This document shows positions 22,467 to 23,121 of a stretch of 23,121 bases of DNA, one piece after another. A program made the position numbers and the translations under genes. This DNA is from DATKZB01 sp035528235 (lineage in GTDB: Bacteria > Planctomycetota > Phycisphaerae > FEN-1346): NCBI GenBank assembly GCA_035528235.1, contig DATKZB010000356.1, positions 1-23,121 on the forward strand, read 5' to 3'. Every line of letters starts with the position of its first letter. Within the stretch, counting starts at the first letter, position 1. The notes under the pieces were generated by a model. That model had not been told where the DNA came from, made no database searches, and was given only the letters and a program-made list of their open reading frames with translations.

Positions 22467-23085
22467 GGCCCCCGGCCCCGGCGGCGGCACGCTGGTCGTC
22501 GGCATCACCGGCGCGTCCGGCACGCCGTACGCCGTGCGGCTGGTCGAGTGTGCCGCCCGGGCCGGACGCCGCATCCACCTCGTCGTGACGGCCGCCGGCC
22601 GGCTGGTGCTGGCCGACGAGGCCGGCCTGACGGGCCCGCCGGAGGCCCCCGACCTGGCCAGCCTCTGGCCGCGCGAGGTCCTCGACCGCGTCACGTACTG
22701 GCCGGCCGAGCGGCTGAGCGCCCCGCCGGCGTCGGGCTCGTTCGGCGCCGAGGCCACGGTCATCGTCCCGTGCTCCATGAACACGCTGGCGGCGCTGGCC
22801 CAGGGCCTGGCGCTGAACCTGGCGCAGCGTGCCGGGCAGGTGGCCCTCAAGGAAGGCCGGCCCCTGGTGGTCGTTCCGCGCGAGATGCCCGTCACGGCGA
22901 TCGACCTGGGGAACATGTCGCGCCTGGCCGCGGCCGGGGCGGTTGTGATGCCGGCCATGCCGGGGTTCTACCACCATCCGCAGTCGGTGAGCGACGTGGT
23001 CGATTTCGTCGTCGCCAAGGTGCTCGACCGGCTGGGCATCGCGCACGACCTGGGGGTCCGGTGGCCGGGATGCGACCAGGCTTAG
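22426..23085 (+). CDS. ubiX: UbiX flavin prenyltransferase
   Basis: Makes prenylated FMN from FMN and dimethylallyl phosphate, the cofactor of UbiD, encoded three genes upstream. The 219-residue flavodoxin-like protein has VVGITGASGTPYAVRL (FMN phosphate loop), VIVPCSMNTLAALAQGLALNL, PLVVVPREMP, and FYHHPQSVSDVVDFVVAKVLDRLGI near the C-terminus, all standard. ATG 22426 is chosen over one 21 bp upstream because AAGGA lies 8 nt before it. About 28 N-terminal residues (Pro/Gly/Ser-rich) precede the fold and are not conserved. It overlaps the preceding gene by 41 bp. Confidence 0.95.
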   Translation: MSRPNSGRPTPSAEAPGPGGGTLVVGITGASGTPYAVRLVECAARAGRRIHLVVTAAGRLVLADEAGLTGPPEAPDLASLWPREVLDRVTYWPAERLSAPPASGSFGAEATVIVPCSMNTLAALAQGLALNLAQRAGQVALKEGRPLVVVPREMPVTAIDLGNMSRLAAAGAVVMPAMPGFYHHPQSVSDVVDFVVAKVLDRLGIAHDLGVRWPGCDQA

Positions 23086-23095
23086 TCCCACAAGC

Positions 23096-23121
23096 CTACT
23101 TGTCGCGCGGCGGCCTTCCCA
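23096..23121. repeat. Left end of another paired-hairpin element, cut by the window edge
   Basis: Ten bases after the ubiX stop the sequence reads ACTTGTCGCGCGG then CGGCCTTCCCA to the edge. This is the first arm and loop of the GCGG-type hairpin, with the same flank (ACTTSTYGCGCGG) seen, in reverse complement, beside the copies at 14.6 and 18.2 kb. Confidence 0.6.

Noticed and set aside
20523..22958. 811-codon open frame on the minus strand
   Set aside because: It lies opposite ubiE, the membrane/TPR gene and ubiX. Long antisense frames are expected in DNA with G/C at third positions; the product is Gln/Arg/Gly-rich with no domain.
1..23121. Defence, phage, secretion or biosynthetic gene system
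   Set aside because: Every intergenic space and both strands were read; no integrase, nuclease, toxin-antitoxin pair, polyketide or peptide-maturation gene is recognisable. Genes are housekeeping or isolated unknowns.

Overview
The window is very GC-rich bacterial DNA with strong G/C bias at third codon positions. It carries mostly single-copy housekeeping genes separated by GC-rich palindromes. A fused 3-dehydroquinate dehydratase/shikimate dehydrogenase, a peptidoglycan cluster murC-murB-ddl-ftsQ with no ftsA/ftsZ in view, large TPR proteins with little recognisable identity and a DUF362/ferredoxin protein together suggest a member of the Planctomycetota or a close PVC relative. That placement is inference from gene content; no rRNA or tRNA gene is visible.

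Layout. 1-476: a possible gene start running off the left edge, a field of palindromes, and what looks like the C-terminal remnant of a family 4 glycosidase abutting surE. 477-1256 (-): surE behind a good sigma70-type promoter. 1379-3969 (+): a 61-aa single-span membrane protein, a DUF362 protein with two 4Fe-4S motifs, and an SGNH/GDSL hydrolase that has lost its 5' end, including the catalytic-serine block. 3970-4564: non-coding, with a 69-bp tandem repeat, a compositionally different AT-richer stretch and a 28-bp perfect palindrome. 4565-5473 (-): a CDF metal transporter. 5575-9060 (-): a def-fmt-DUF116-rsmB operon for translation initiation and rRNA modification. 9256-12604 (+): a TPR protein, rpsT, and the aroD-aroE fusion. 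12811-18043 (-): the peptidoglycan/division operon murC-murB-ddl-ftsQ plus a 7-span membrane protein. 18301-23085 (+): ubiD, ubiE/menG, a zinc-ribbon/membrane/TPR protein and ubiX, a quinone-biosynthesis cluster (probably menaquinone).

The genes form four working groups: nascent-protein N-terminal processing and ribosome maturation; shikimate-pathway supply of aromatic precursors; UDP-MurNAc-peptide synthesis and division; and decarboxylation/methylation of a quinone ring. UbiX makes the prenyl-FMN that UbiD needs, and UbiE methylates the product.

The most distinctive non-genic signal is a family of paired hairpins in at least six intergenic spaces. In the complete pairs the second hairpin is close to an inverted copy of the first, and the two loops are complementary and change together between copies. 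One copy sits in a 164-bp unit with 15-bp perfect terminal inverted repeats (MITE-like), and another is cut by the right edge. I see no phage, CRISPR-Cas, defence or secondary-metabolite system. The best leads are this repeat family, the truncated genes, and unannotated proteins embedded in conserved operons.
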